This document shows, one piece after another, positions 1 to 6,198 of a stretch of DNA of 7,046 nt. Below the pieces are notes generated by a model. It searched no databases. It saw only the letters and a list, made by a program, of their open reading frames with translations, and had not been told where the DNA came from. The stretch spans positions 1 to 7,046 of the forward strand of contig JAGPVK010000235.1 in the NCBI GenBank assembly GCA_018067055.1, given 5' to 3'. Made by a program: the position numbers and the translations under genes. Positions within the stretch are counted from its first letter, which is position 1; each line of letters starts with the position of its first letter. The stretch comes from Sphingomonadales bacterium (GTDB taxonomy: Bacteria; Pseudomonadota; Alphaproteobacteria; Sphingomonadales; Sphingomonadaceae).

Positions 1-1212
1 CAAGGGGATGTCGGATCAGGAAAGACGCTGGTAGCGGTGATGGCGCTGCTCTCGGCGGTGGAAGCGGGATATCAGGGTGCCTTTCTGGCGCCGACGGAAA
101 TTTTGGCGCGGCAGCATTTTGAAAGCCTGCAGAAACTGCTGGCGGGCGTACCGGTGAATCTCGCAATATTGACCGGGCGCGACAAAGGCAAGGTGCGCGA
201 GGCGACGTTGATGGGACTGATGGATGGGTCGATCGATATCCTGATCGGCACCCATGCGATTTTCCAGGAACATGTACGCTACAAGAATCTCGCCGTGGCG
301 ATCATTGACGAACAGCATAAATTCGGCGTGTCCCAGCGTCTCATGCTGACCCAGAAGGCGGAACGGACGCCGCATCTGCTGGCGATGACCGCTACGCCGA
401 TACCGCGGACTCTGACGCTCAGCCAATATGGCGAGATGGACGTCTCGCGTATTGATGAGCTGCCTCCGGGCCGGCAAGCGATCGATACCAGCGTGATTTC
501 CGATGCACGCTTGCCGGACGTGGTTGATGGTCTGGCCCGGCATATTGCCGCGGGTGGCCAGGCTTACTGGGTCTGCCCCCTGATCGAAGAAAGCGAGAAA
601 AGCGATCTTGCTGCGGCAGAAGACCGGGCAGCGAGCCTGAAAGCGCGATTTGGCGATCAGGTCGGCTTGGTCCATGGCCGAATGAAGGGCCCCGAAAAGG
701 ATGTGATCATGGGGAGATTTCAGCGCGATGAAATCAAGGTACTGGTCGCCACCACGGTGATCGAAGTCGGGGTGGATGTGCCCAATGCCAGTCTGATGAT
801 TATCGAAGCCGCCGACAGGTTCGGTCTCGCGCAATTGCATCAGCTTCGGGGCCGCGTCGGGCGGGGCAGCGTCAAATCCAACTGCCTGTTGATCCGCGGT
901 GAAAGCCTGAGCGAAACGGCTCGCGCCAGGCTTACCCTGATGCGCGAAACAAATGATGGGTTTCGGATTGCAGAGGAAGATCTTCGTCTGCGCGGGGCAG
1001 GGGAATTATTGGGCACCCGGCAATCCGGTGATGCGGGCTTTCGGGTTGCGACGCCTGCGCAGGTCACCGAGCTGATCGGACCGGCCACCGATGATGCCCG
1101 TTTGTTGCTCGACCGTGATGGCGGATTGGACAGTGAAAGAGGAAAGGCGGCGCGGATAGCGCTTTATCTGTTCGAACGGGATTGGGGCGTTAGTCTATTG
1201 AGGAGCGGTTAG
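1..1212 (+). CDS. recG: ATP-dependent DNA helicase RecG (C-terminal part, cut by window edge)
   Basis: RecG is a superfamily 2 double-stranded DNA translocase that remodels stalled replication forks and branch-migrates Holliday junctions in the cytoplasm. The reading frame is open from base 1 and gives 403 residues. The family is about 690 residues long, so the N-terminal wedge (OB-fold) domain and the start codon lie to the left of the window. Visible helicase motifs, in window residues, are Walker A GDVGSGKT (2-9), the DEQH box at 103-106 (DEQHKFGV, where many RecGs have DEQHRFGV), motif III TATPIPRTL (130-138), the VLVATTVIEVGVDVPNA block of motif V, and motif VI QLRGRVGRG (281-289). The EDLRLRGAGELLGTRQSG segment near the end is the RecG-specific C-terminal (TRG-type) region, so this is RecG and not Mfd or PriA. 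The stop TAG is at 1210-1212, and the last 18 bases overlap the convergent PilZ gene. The visible part looks intact. Confidence 0.97.
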   Translation, partial: QGDVGSGKTLVAVMALLSAVEAGYQGAFLAPTEILARQHFESLQKLLAGVPVNLAILTGRDKGKVREATLMGLMDGSIDILIGTHAIFQEHVRYKNLAVAIIDEQHKFGVSQRLMLTQKAERTPHLLAMTATPIPRTLTLSQYGEMDVSRIDELPPGRQAIDTSVISDARLPDVVDGLARHIAAGGQAYWVCPLIEESEKSDLAAAEDRAASLKARFGDQVGLVHGRMKGPEKDVIMGRFQRDEIKVLVATTVIEVGVDVPNASLMIIEAADRFGLAQLHQLRGRVGRGSVKSNCLLIRGESLSETARARLTLMRETNDGFRIAEEDLRLRGAGELLGTRQSGDAGFRVATPAQVTELIGPATDDARLLLDRDGGLDSERGKAARIALYLFERDWGVSLLRSG

Positions 1213-1533
1213 CTCTCCAAGATTGTTGATCTTGTCCAGCATCGCCATGAAATCCGGTTCCCGGATCACTCGTTCGAACTTGAAGCCGTGGCGTCCTTCA
1301 TGGGACCAGACAAGATAGGCTTCAATGCGTCCGGCTACCGGCAGGCGAACGATTACCCGATCCCCCTTCGCCATGTCGATCGGATCAGCCAACATCATCC
1401 CATTTGCAGAAATATTGGCAATGCGTACGCGCATTTCCTGATGCGGACGAGATTCGCAAATAGTTTCAAAATCGACCGAAAAACGCGTCGCACGGCGCGG
1501 ATCGGGTGATGCCTCGGGCGATACAATCGTCAT
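1195..1533 (-). CDS. Small PilZ-domain protein (putative c-di-GMP receptor)
   Basis: This 112-residue protein consists of essentially one PilZ domain, a cytoplasmic beta-barrel that commonly binds cyclic di-GMP and acts on motility, polysaccharide or cell-cycle targets. Both ligand motifs are present: RxxxR as R13-RAT-R17 near the N-terminus and (D/N)xSxxG as N40-I-S-A-N-G45, with the usual spacing. The strands that follow (DRVIVRLPVAGRIEAYLVWS, then HGFKFE) fit the barrel. No signal peptide, membrane segment or output domain is seen, so it probably works as a stand-alone adaptor. The target cannot be inferred from the neighbours. The ATG at 1531-1533 is supported by a GGAG (1544-1547, - strand) 10 bases upstream. 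The 3' end runs 18 bases into the end of recG on the opposite strand. PilZ is confident; c-di-GMP binding is inferred from the motifs. Confidence 0.9.
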   Translation of the reverse strand: MTIVSPEASPDPRRATRFSVDFETICESRPHQEMRVRIANISANGMMLADPIDMAKGDRVIVRLPVAGRIEAYLVWSHEGRHGFKFERVIREPDFMAMLDKINNLGELTAPQ

Positions 1534-1543
1534 GTCCCACGAA

Positions 1544-1547
1544 CTCC
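1544..1547 (-). promoter_or_regulatory. Ribosome binding site of the PilZ gene
   Basis: GGAG read on the - strand, 10 bases upstream of the ATG at 1531-1533. It supports this start codon for the PilZ protein. Confidence 0.55.
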
Positions 1548-1549
1548 GT

Positions 1550-1608
1550 TAAATGGTTCATGCCGACAATAAGGATTGATGAAGAATAAATGGTAAACGA
1601 CCGTAAAC
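1550..1608 (-). repeat. Short direct repeats upstream of the PilZ gene (possible operator/promoter region)
   Basis: The 95-base gap between the tyrS stop and the PilZ start holds two pairs of short direct repeats. TAAATGGT (given as + strand) occurs at 1550-1557 and again at 1587-1594. GTAAAC occurs at 1593-1598 and 1603-1608, exactly one helical turn apart. Read on the - strand this is GTTTAC-N4-GTTTAC followed by ACCATTTA, which points toward the PilZ gene. The in-phase pair resembles a binding site for a dimeric or cooperative regulator, and the AT-rich stretch could hold the PilZ promoter. It does not match the CtrA consensus (TTAA-N7-TTAA) or a DnaA box. The repeats are visible; the regulatory role is inference. 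Confidence 0.35.
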
Positions 1609-1628
1609 AGTGTTGATCGGACCTGAAG

Positions 1629-2858
1629 TCATGTCTTGCGCAAAAGCCCGTGTTTCTTCTTGCCGGCGGATATTTTCCGGTCTGCATCGGCCAGGTCGAT
1701 CATTGCGCCAGCGTCGCCAACTGGCTCATCATCGATCCGGGCGCCGCCGCCTGCAACCAGTCGCTTGGCTTCCCCTTTTGATGCACAGAATCCGATTCCG
1801 ACCAAGGCTTCGAGGATGGAGATCTGAGCTTCCGAAATCTCGAGCAGTGGCAAATCACCCCCCGCTGCGCCTTGTTCGAATGTTTGCTGCGCGGTTTTGG
1901 CAGCATCGGTCGCAGCAGATTGGCCATGCGCCATTGCCGTTGCGGCATCGGCAAGAATTTTTTTGGCCTCGTTGATGTCGGAGCCCTCAAGCGCTTCCAG
2001 GCGGCTGATCTCGTTCAGATCAATATCGGTGAAGAGACGCATGAACTTGCCCACATCCCGGTCATCGGTATTGCGCCAGAATTGCCAGTAATCATAGGGA
2101 GAGAGCCGGTCCGCATTCAACCAGATCGCTCCGTCGACGGATTTGCCCATTTTTGAACCATCGGCCTTGGTGATTAACGGGGTGGTGACGCCAAATAGCT
2201 CGGCGCCGTCAATCCGGCGGCCAAGTTCAATGCCGTTTACGATATTTCCCCATTGGTCGGAGCCGCCCATCTGCAATTTGCAGTCATATTTGCGCGATAA
2301 CTCAAGAAAGTCATAGGCCTGCAATATCATATAGTTGAATTCGAGAAAAGTCAGCGGTTGTTCGCGTTCCAGTCTGAGTTTCACGGAATCAAAAGTCAGC
2401 ATACGGTTAATCGTGAAATGGCGACCGACATCGCGCAGAAACGGGATATATTCGAGCTGGCCCAGCCAATCATCATTATTGACCATGATCGCATCGGTCG
2501 GGCCATCGCCGAAAGTCAGGAAATTCTCGAAACAGCCCCGGATTTTTGCAAAATTTGACGCGATTCCGTCATCGTCGAGCAATTTGCGTACTTCGTCCTT
2601 GCCGGAAGGATCCCCAACTTTCGTCGTGCCGCCTCCCATCAGCACAATAGGCTTGTGACCCGCCTGTTGCAGGCGACGCAGGAGCATGATCTGAACCAGA
2701 TTTCCGACGTGTAGCGAATCTGCGGTGACATCAAATCCGATATAACCAGGGATGATGCTCTTTGTGGCAAGTGAGTCCAATGCCTTGGCATCGGTTAACT
2801 GGTGGATATAGCCGCGATCATTGAGTAGACGCAGGAGATCAGATTGATATTGGGTCAT
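1629..2858 (-). CDS. tyrS: Tyrosyl-tRNA synthetase (TyrRS), class I
   Basis: TyrRS charges tRNA-Tyr with tyrosine through a tyrosyl-adenylate in the cytoplasm. Counted from the ATG at 2856-2858 it has 409 residues, close to the usual bacterial length. Visible are the early [10 protein letters not shown] block with HIGH-motif variant HVGN (50-53), the GDPSGK segment (82-87), tyrosine/tRNA-pocket residues around YMILQAYDF (176-184) and MGGSDQWGN (197-205), and the KMSKS-type loop KMGKS (236-240). A C-terminal S4 RNA-binding domain (about 345-409) ends in a lysine-rich tail. The frame stays open to an ATG at 2934-2936, which would add 26 residues rich in His, Ser and Pro. I reject that extension because [20 protein letters not shown] matches the usual N-terminus of alphaproteobacterial TyrRS. 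No Shine-Dalgarno sequence is seen before the preferred start. It is divergent from the DOMON-like gene and probably essential. Confidence 0.96.
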   Translation of the reverse strand: MTQYQSDLLRLLNDRGYIHQLTDAKALDSLATKSIIPGYIGFDVTADSLHVGNLVQIMLLRRLQQAGHKPIVLMGGGTTKVGDPSGKDEVRKLLDDDGIASNFAKIRGCFENFLTFGDGPTDAIMVNNDDWLGQLEYIPFLRDVGRHFTINRMLTFDSVKLRLEREQPLTFLEFNYMILQAYDFLELSRKYDCKLQMGGSDQWGNIVNGIELGRRIDGAELFGVTTPLITKADGSKMGKSVDGAIWLNADRLSPYDYWQFWRNTDDRDVGKFMRLFTDIDLNEISRLEALEGSDINEAKKILADAATAMAHGQSAATDAAKTAQQTFEQGAAGGDLPLLEISEAQISILEALVGIGFCASKGEAKRLVAGGGARIDDEPVGDAGAMIDLADADRKISAGKKKHGLLRKT

Positions 2859-2896
2859 GGATGGGTGCGTTACATGGGGATGATGAAAGTCGCAAT
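2859..2896. promoter_or_regulatory. Very short divergent intergenic region between tyrS and the DOMON-like gene
   Basis: Only 38 bases separate the preferred start of tyrS (2858, - strand) from that of the DOMON-like gene (2897, + strand). On the + side GAAAG at 2885-2889, 7 bases before the ATG, is a plausible though weak ribosome binding site. On the - side no purine-rich site precedes tyrS. There is no room for two complete -35/-10 promoters back to back, so at least one promoter must lie inside the opposite gene's coding sequence. No clear promoter boxes were found. Confidence 0.4.
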
Positions 2897-3442
2897 ATGC
2901 GTTTGAACCTGCAATGTCATCCGTCGACGCCGACATCCGCCATCGATCAAGTCACCGTGCAATGGTCGATGTCCGAAACCGGAACGATTTGGCTGAGATA
3001 TCATAGCGTCGGTCATGTCGAGGAAGTCAAACTGCCGGACCATCTCGATCAGTCGGAGCGCATGGATGGTTTGTGGCAGAATAGCTGCTTCGAACTGTTT
3101 CTGAAGGAGCCGGGGAAAGAGCGTTATTGCGAATTCAATTTCTCGCCGTCGGGCAATTGGGCGGCTTATGGCTTTGATCATTATCGCGACGGGATGAGTC
3201 CGCTCACACTGGCCCAGAACCCGGAAATTTTCATGGATTTCAGCGACACACATATTGGCCTGGAAGCGAGCTTTGGTTTGCCGGATATCTGGGTGCAAAA
3301 GGAATTCGATGCGGGGCTGTCGGCAGTGTTCGAAATGCAAGACGGAGAGAAATCACTCTGGGCTTTGGCGCATCCCGCGGGTAGGCCGGACTTCCATCAT
3401 CAGGATGGATTTAAACTCAAAATGGAGGCTGCGGAAGGTTGA
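2897..3442 (+). CDS. DOMON-like domain protein (sphingomonad type)
   Basis: This 181-residue protein has no characterised function that I know of. It resembles the DOMON-like proteins of sphingomonads (the group I remember as DOMON_murB_like). DOMON domains are beta-sandwiches that bind haem or sugars. Recognisable blocks are [13 protein letters not shown] (57-69), [13 protein letters not shown] (79-91), and a C-terminal [20 protein letters not shown] (153-172). This layout also resembles family 9-type carbohydrate-binding folds. No signal peptide or membrane segment is visible, so it is probably cytoplasmic. The ATG at 2897 is preferred: it has GAAAG 7 bases upstream and gives the short N-terminus [12 protein letters not shown]. 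An in-frame ATG at 2861 would add 12 residues but has no ribosome binding site. Its TGA (3440-3442) shares a base with the ATG of the NamZ-like gene, indicating co-translation. A carbohydrate-related role is inference from fold and partner. Confidence 0.82.
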   Translation: MRLNLQCHPSTPTSAIDQVTVQWSMSETGTIWLRYHSVGHVEEVKLPDHLDQSERMDGLWQNSCFELFLKEPGKERYCEFNFSPSGNWAAYGFDHYRDGMSPLTLAQNPEIFMDFSDTHIGLEASFGLPDIWVQKEFDAGLSAVFEMQDGEKSLWALAHPAGRPDFHHQDGFKLKMEAAEG

Positions 3443-3444
3443 TG
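3440..3444 (+). promoter_or_regulatory. TGATG stop/start overlap coupling the DOMON-like and NamZ-like genes
   Basis: The TGA of the upstream gene (3440-3442) and the ATG of the downstream gene (3442-3444) share the A at 3442. GGAGG at 3424-3428 and GGAAGG at 3433-3438 lie just upstream, inside the end of the DOMON-like gene. A TTG at 3439-3441, in frame with the second gene, is a less likely start. The arrangement is typical of translational coupling and suggests related roles or matched amounts. Confidence 0.7.
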
Positions 3445-4638
3445 AAATTTGGGATAGACAGGCTGATCGAAGATGCCGAGTTGCGCCGCCCGTTGGCGGG
3501 ACAGAGAGTCGCATTGCTCGCGCATCCCGCTTCGGTAACGCGCGATCTTGTGCACAGTCTGGATGCATTGTCAGCCCTTGATGACATCAATCTGACCGCT
3601 GCTTTTGGTCCGCAACATGGTCTGCGCGGTGACAAGCAGGACAATATGATCGAGTCGCCCGATTTTAATGACCCGATCCACGATATTCCGGTTTTCAGCC
3701 TCTATGGCGAAGTGCGAAGGCCGACCGGCCAGTCGATGGGCACGTTCGATGTGGTGTTGATCGATCTCCAGGATCTGGGGTGCCGAATCTATACGTTCAT
3801 CACCACCTTGCGATACATGCTGGAAGCCGCTGCCGAGCACGGCAAGGCGGTATGGGTATTGGACCGGCCCAATCCGGCTGGCAGGCCGATCGAAGGCACG
3901 CTTCTCTTGGAAGGATGGGAAAGTTTTGTCGGGGCAGGGCCAATGCCGATGCGGCACGGACTGACCATGGGCGAAATGGGGCGCTGGATGATCAATCATT
4001 TTGACCTTGATGTGGATTATCGGGTTATCGAGATACAGGGGTGGCAACCGGAAGGTCCCGGCTTTGGCTGGCCGGAAGATCGCATCTGGATCAACCCCAG
4101 CCCCAATGCGCCCAATGTGAATATGGCCCGCGCCTATGCCGGCACGGTGATGCTGGAAGGGACCAATCTTTCCGAAGGGCGGGGAACGACGCGTCCTCTC
4201 GAGCTATTTGGCGCGCCGGATATTGATGCGCGGGCGATCATCGCCGAAATGCGGCGGACGGCTCCGCAATGGCTGGAAGGTTGTGTGTTGCGGGACATCT
4301 GGTTCGAACCGACTTTTCACAAACATCACGGCCATTTGTGCAATGGTGTCCATATTCATGCCGAGGGTCCGGCTTATGATCACCAGTCATTTCGTCCCTG
4401 GCGGCTGCAGGCGCTGGCGCTCAAGGCGATCGGCACACTCCATCCCGGATATGAGTTGTGGCGCGACTTTGCCTATGAATATGTGGAAGACAGGCTGGCA
4501 TTCGATGTGATCAATGGCGGACCGTCCTTGCGCGAGTGGATCGAAAATCCGTCTGCGACCGCGAATGATCTGGATGCACTGGCATTGCCGGATGAGCGGG
4601 TTTGGGGCGAGACAATAGGAGAGCATCTCTTATATTGA
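3442..4638 (+). CDS. DUF1343 / NamZ-like protein (GH171 family, putative exo-beta-N-acetylmuramidase homologue)
   Basis: This 398-residue protein covers the whole DUF1343 family fold. Characterised members (NamZ of Bacillus subtilis, formerly YbbC) cut N-acetylmuramic acid from non-reducing ends of peptidoglycan fragments. Family blocks in order are FGPQHGLRGDKQDN (55-68), VFSLYGEVRRPT (84-95), VVLIDLQDLGCRIYTF (104-119), VLDRPNPAGRPIEG (139-152), PMPMRHGLTMGE (167-178), NPSPNAPNV (218-226) and EGTNLSEGRGTTRPLELFGAP (239-259). A C-terminal part follows with KHHGHLCNGVHIH (294-306). Two things are unusual. There is no signal peptide or lipobox, since the domain starts within the first few residues ([10 protein letters not shown]), so it should be cytoplasmic, unlike secreted NamZ. 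The common GPEHG motif reads GPQHG, placing Gln at residue 58 where NamZ has a Glu proposed to be catalytic. Family membership is confident; muramidase activity is doubtful. It could act in wall-sugar recycling or on another substrate. Confidence 0.85.
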   Translation: MKFGIDRLIEDAELRRPLAGQRVALLAHPASVTRDLVHSLDALSALDDINLTAAFGPQHGLRGDKQDNMIESPDFNDPIHDIPVFSLYGEVRRPTGQSMGTFDVVLIDLQDLGCRIYTFITTLRYMLEAAAEHGKAVWVLDRPNPAGRPIEGTLLLEGWESFVGAGPMPMRHGLTMGEMGRWMINHFDLDVDYRVIEIQGWQPEGPGFGWPEDRIWINPSPNAPNVNMARAYAGTVMLEGTNLSEGRGTTRPLELFGAPDIDARAIIAEMRRTAPQWLEGCVLRDIWFEPTFHKHHGHLCNGVHIHAEGPAYDHQSFRPWRLQALALKAIGTLHPGYELWRDFAYEYVEDRLAFDVINGGPSLREWIENPSATANDLDALALPDERVWGETIGEHLLY

Positions 4639-4695
4639 TATGCTGCACTGCAACATATTTATTGCAATTGGTCCCGAATCTGATAATTTATAAAA
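4639..4695 (+). promoter_or_regulatory. AT-rich spacer with a possible promoter for the small WYL-like gene
   Basis: This 57-base spacer is much richer in A and T than the flanking genes. It contains TTGCAA (4662-4667) as a possible -35, and GATAAT (4682-4687) or the overlapping TAATTT (4684-4689) as a possible -10. The spacings are not ideal: 14 or 16 bases. Transcription from this -10 would start at about 4694-4696, right at the ATG, which would give a leaderless message. A small inverted repeat, TGCAA (4649-4653) with TTGCA (4662-4666) around an 8-base loop, lies at the -35 and could be an operator half-site pair. It has no T-run and is unlikely to be a terminator. All of this is weak pattern evidence. 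Confidence 0.3.
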
Positions 4696-4998
4696 ATGTT
4701 ACCGAGCAAAGAAATATTCGAAGGCGTCGCACTGAAAAAATGTGTGGCTGCGACCTATAACAACACGATTTTCAAGCTGGCACCACATATTCTCTACACG
4801 CGGCATGACGAGATGTATGTCGATGCGGTGCCGCTGGAGAAAGACGGTCAACCGCCAAAGGAACTCAAGATCGGAACATTCAAGCTTTCCGGCCTGAAAG
4901 ATGTTCGGGTGGAAGACCTGCATTTCGAAATGTCCGAAATCTTCGAGCCGGCGGCCGAAAAATATGATGGCACAACCTTGCTGGCGGTCGAAGGCTAG
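4696..4998 (+). CDS. Small protein of uncertain function with WYL-like features
   Basis: This is a 100-residue soluble protein that I cannot assign to a characterised family. The middle part resembles a WYL domain core, the small SH3-like ligand-sensing fold of many bacterial regulators. FKLAPHILYTRHDEMYVDAV (26-45) fits the usual pattern of a Pro-containing strand followed by a turn and a strand ending near 'L.A', and KIGTFKLSGLKDV (58-70) matches the usual 'R.FRLDRI' strand. There is no helix-turn-helix, so it would be a lone sensor or adaptor and not a DNA-binding repressor. The start is well fixed: an in-frame TAA at 4684-4686 leaves ATG 4696 as the first usable codon. No Shine-Dalgarno sequence precedes it. 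It ends 3 bases before the convergent VWA gene. That it is a gene seems likely from its balanced protein composition and sphingomonad-like sequence; the WYL relationship is tentative. Confidence 0.72.
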   Translation: MLPSKEIFEGVALKKCVAATYNNTIFKLAPHILYTRHDEMYVDAVPLEKDGQPPKELKIGTFKLSGLKDVRVEDLHFEMSEIFEPAAEKYDGTTLLAVEG

Positions 4999-5001
4999 CA
5001 A

Positions 5002-6183
5002 TCAACCCTGCTTGCGGGTCAATTCTTTCATCGCATCACTCAGTCCGTCTACAGTTAGCGGATACATCCGGTCATTCATCAGTTCGCGGATGATTTTGAC
5101 GCTTTGTGAATAGCCCCATTGTTTTTCCGGCACCGGATTGAGCCAGGCCGCCGCGGGATAGGTGTTGGTCAGCCGGTGCATCCAGGTGACGCCGGCTTCT
5201 TCATTGAAATGCTCGACAGAACCGCCCGGATGGGTGATTTCATAGGGGCTCATCGATGCGTCCCCGACGAAAATCAGCTTATAGTCATGGCCATATTTGT
5301 GCAGGACATCCCAGGTATTGGTGCGCTCGGAAAAACGACGGCGATTGTCTTTCCACAGGCCTTCATAAGGGCAGTTGTGGAAATAGAAAAATTCGAGATT
5401 CTTGAACTCTGATGTGGCCGCGCTGAACAGCTCTTCGCAGAGCTTGATGAAGGGATCCATCGAGCCGCCGACATCCAGAAACAGCAATAATTTTACCGCA
5501 TTATGCCGTTCGGGGCGCATATGGATATCGAGCCAGCCCTGCTTGGCGGTGCCATTGATTGTCCGGTCGATATCCAGTTCGTCAGCGGCGCCTTCGCGGG
5601 CAAATTTGCGCAACCGCCGGAGCGCGACCTTGATATTGCGTGTTCCGAGAAGCTTGCTGTTGTCGAGATTCTGAAACTCGCGCTTGTCCCAGACCTTGAT
5701 CGCCTTTTTCTGGCCGCCTTCGCCGCCAATCCTTACGCCTTCCGGGTTGTAGCCCGAATTGCCGTAAGGCGAGGTGCCGCCGGTGCCGATCCACTTGCTG
5801 CCGCCCTCATGGCGCTTTTCCTGTTCGGCGAGTCGCTCTTTCAGCGTCTCCATGATCTCGTCCCAGCTGCCGAGAGAATTGATCTTTTCCATTTCCTCTT
5901 CGGACAGATATTTCTCTGCAACCGCTTTCAGCCAGTCGAGCGGAATATCTTCTTCCTGCGTCCCGTAAGTGGTTTCGATACCCTTGAACACTTTCGAGAA
6001 AACCTGATCGAAGCGGTCGAGCAGGCCTTCATCTTTGACGAAGGTCGCGCGCGAGAGATAATAGAAATCCTCGGGAGTGCGTCGGATTACGTCTTTTTGC
6101 AGCGCTTCGAGCAGGACGAGATGTTCCTTGAGCGACGCAGATATGCCTGCGGCTCTGAGTTCGTCCATGAAGTTAAAGAACAT
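5002..6183 (-). CDS. CoxE-like VWA-domain protein, partner of the MoxR ATPase
   Basis: This 393-residue cytoplasmic protein belongs to the VWA/CoxE-like group that works with MoxR AAA+ ATPases, probably in maturing or remodelling protein complexes. The N-terminal part (about 1-125) is helical and charged. A Gly-rich linker at 127-158 contains WIGTGGTSPYG and GYNPEGVRIGG. It leads to an Arg/Lys-rich region (about 159-200). The VWA domain starts near 229 with KLLLFLDVGGSMD, and continues through FFYFHNCPYEGLWKDN (265-280) and LIFVGDASMSPYE (303-314). The metal-ion site is D237-x-G-x-S241, with D308 as a likely later acidic ligand. The first Ser of the classical DxSxS is Gly, which I believe is common in this subgroup. 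No membrane segment is seen. The start ATG 6181-6183 has AAGGG 8 bases upstream and lies 15 bases after the MoxR stop, so the two form an operon. The target is unknown. Confidence 0.92.
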   Translation of the reverse strand: MFFNFMDELRAAGISASLKEHLVLLEALQKDVIRRTPEDFYYLSRATFVKDEGLLDRFDQVFSKVFKGIETTYGTQEEDIPLDWLKAVAEKYLSEEEMEKINSLGSWDEIMETLKERLAEQEKRHEGGSKWIGTGGTSPYGNSGYNPEGVRIGGEGGQKKAIKVWDKREFQNLDNSKLLGTRNIKVALRRLRKFAREGAADELDIDRTINGTAKQGWLDIHMRPERHNAVKLLLFLDVGGSMDPFIKLCEELFSAATSEFKNLEFFYFHNCPYEGLWKDNRRRFSERTNTWDVLHKYGHDYKLIFVGDASMSPYEITHPGGSVEHFNEEAGVTWMHRLTNTYPAAAWLNPVPEKQWGYSQSVKIIRELMNDRMYPLTVDGLSDAMKELTRKQG

Positions 6184-6191
6184 CTCTGTCG

Positions 6192-6196
6192 CCCTT
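6192..6196 (-). promoter_or_regulatory. Ribosome binding site of the VWA gene
   Basis: AAGGG on the - strand, 8 bases upstream of the ATG at 6181-6183, within the 15-base gap between the MoxR stop and the VWA start. It supports that start and a shared message without an internal promoter. Confidence 0.6.
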
Positions 6197-6198
6197 GC

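Noticed and set aside
16..840. Long - strand open frame of 274 codons opposite recG
   Set aside because: It is fully antisense to well-conserved RecG motifs, its product has no recognisable domain and is rich in His, Arg and Gln, as expected for a shadow frame.
1534..1628. CtrA-type site or small RNA in the gap between the PilZ gene and tyrS
   Set aside because: The repeats have the wrong spacing and core for CtrA (TTAA-N7-TTAA), and no stable hairpin followed by a T-run was seen to support an RNA gene.
2859..2936. 26-residue N-terminal extension of TyrRS from the ATG at 2936
   Set aside because: The extension is low in conserved character, overlaps the divergent gene, and the N-terminus beginning at 2858 is the usual one for alphaproteobacterial TyrRS. 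It is kept as a question in the findings.
2870..3340. 156-codon - strand frame opposite the DOMON-like gene
   Set aside because: It is antisense to a recognisable gene with family motifs. The translation shows no domain, and accepting it would require rejecting the better supported operon.
3571..4047. 158-codon - strand frame opposite the NamZ-like gene
   Set aside because: It is antisense to conserved DUF1343 blocks and its composition is of the shadow type.
4649..4666. TGCAA/TTGCA inverted repeat as a terminator for the NamZ-like gene
   Set aside because: It is a 5-base AT-rich stem with no following T-run. At most it could be a small operator.
5005..5019. Possible bidirectional terminator hairpin between the WYL-like and VWA genes (ACCC/GGGT)
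   Set aside because: The stem has only 4 base pairs with a 7-base loop and no T-run on either strand, so it is not convincing.
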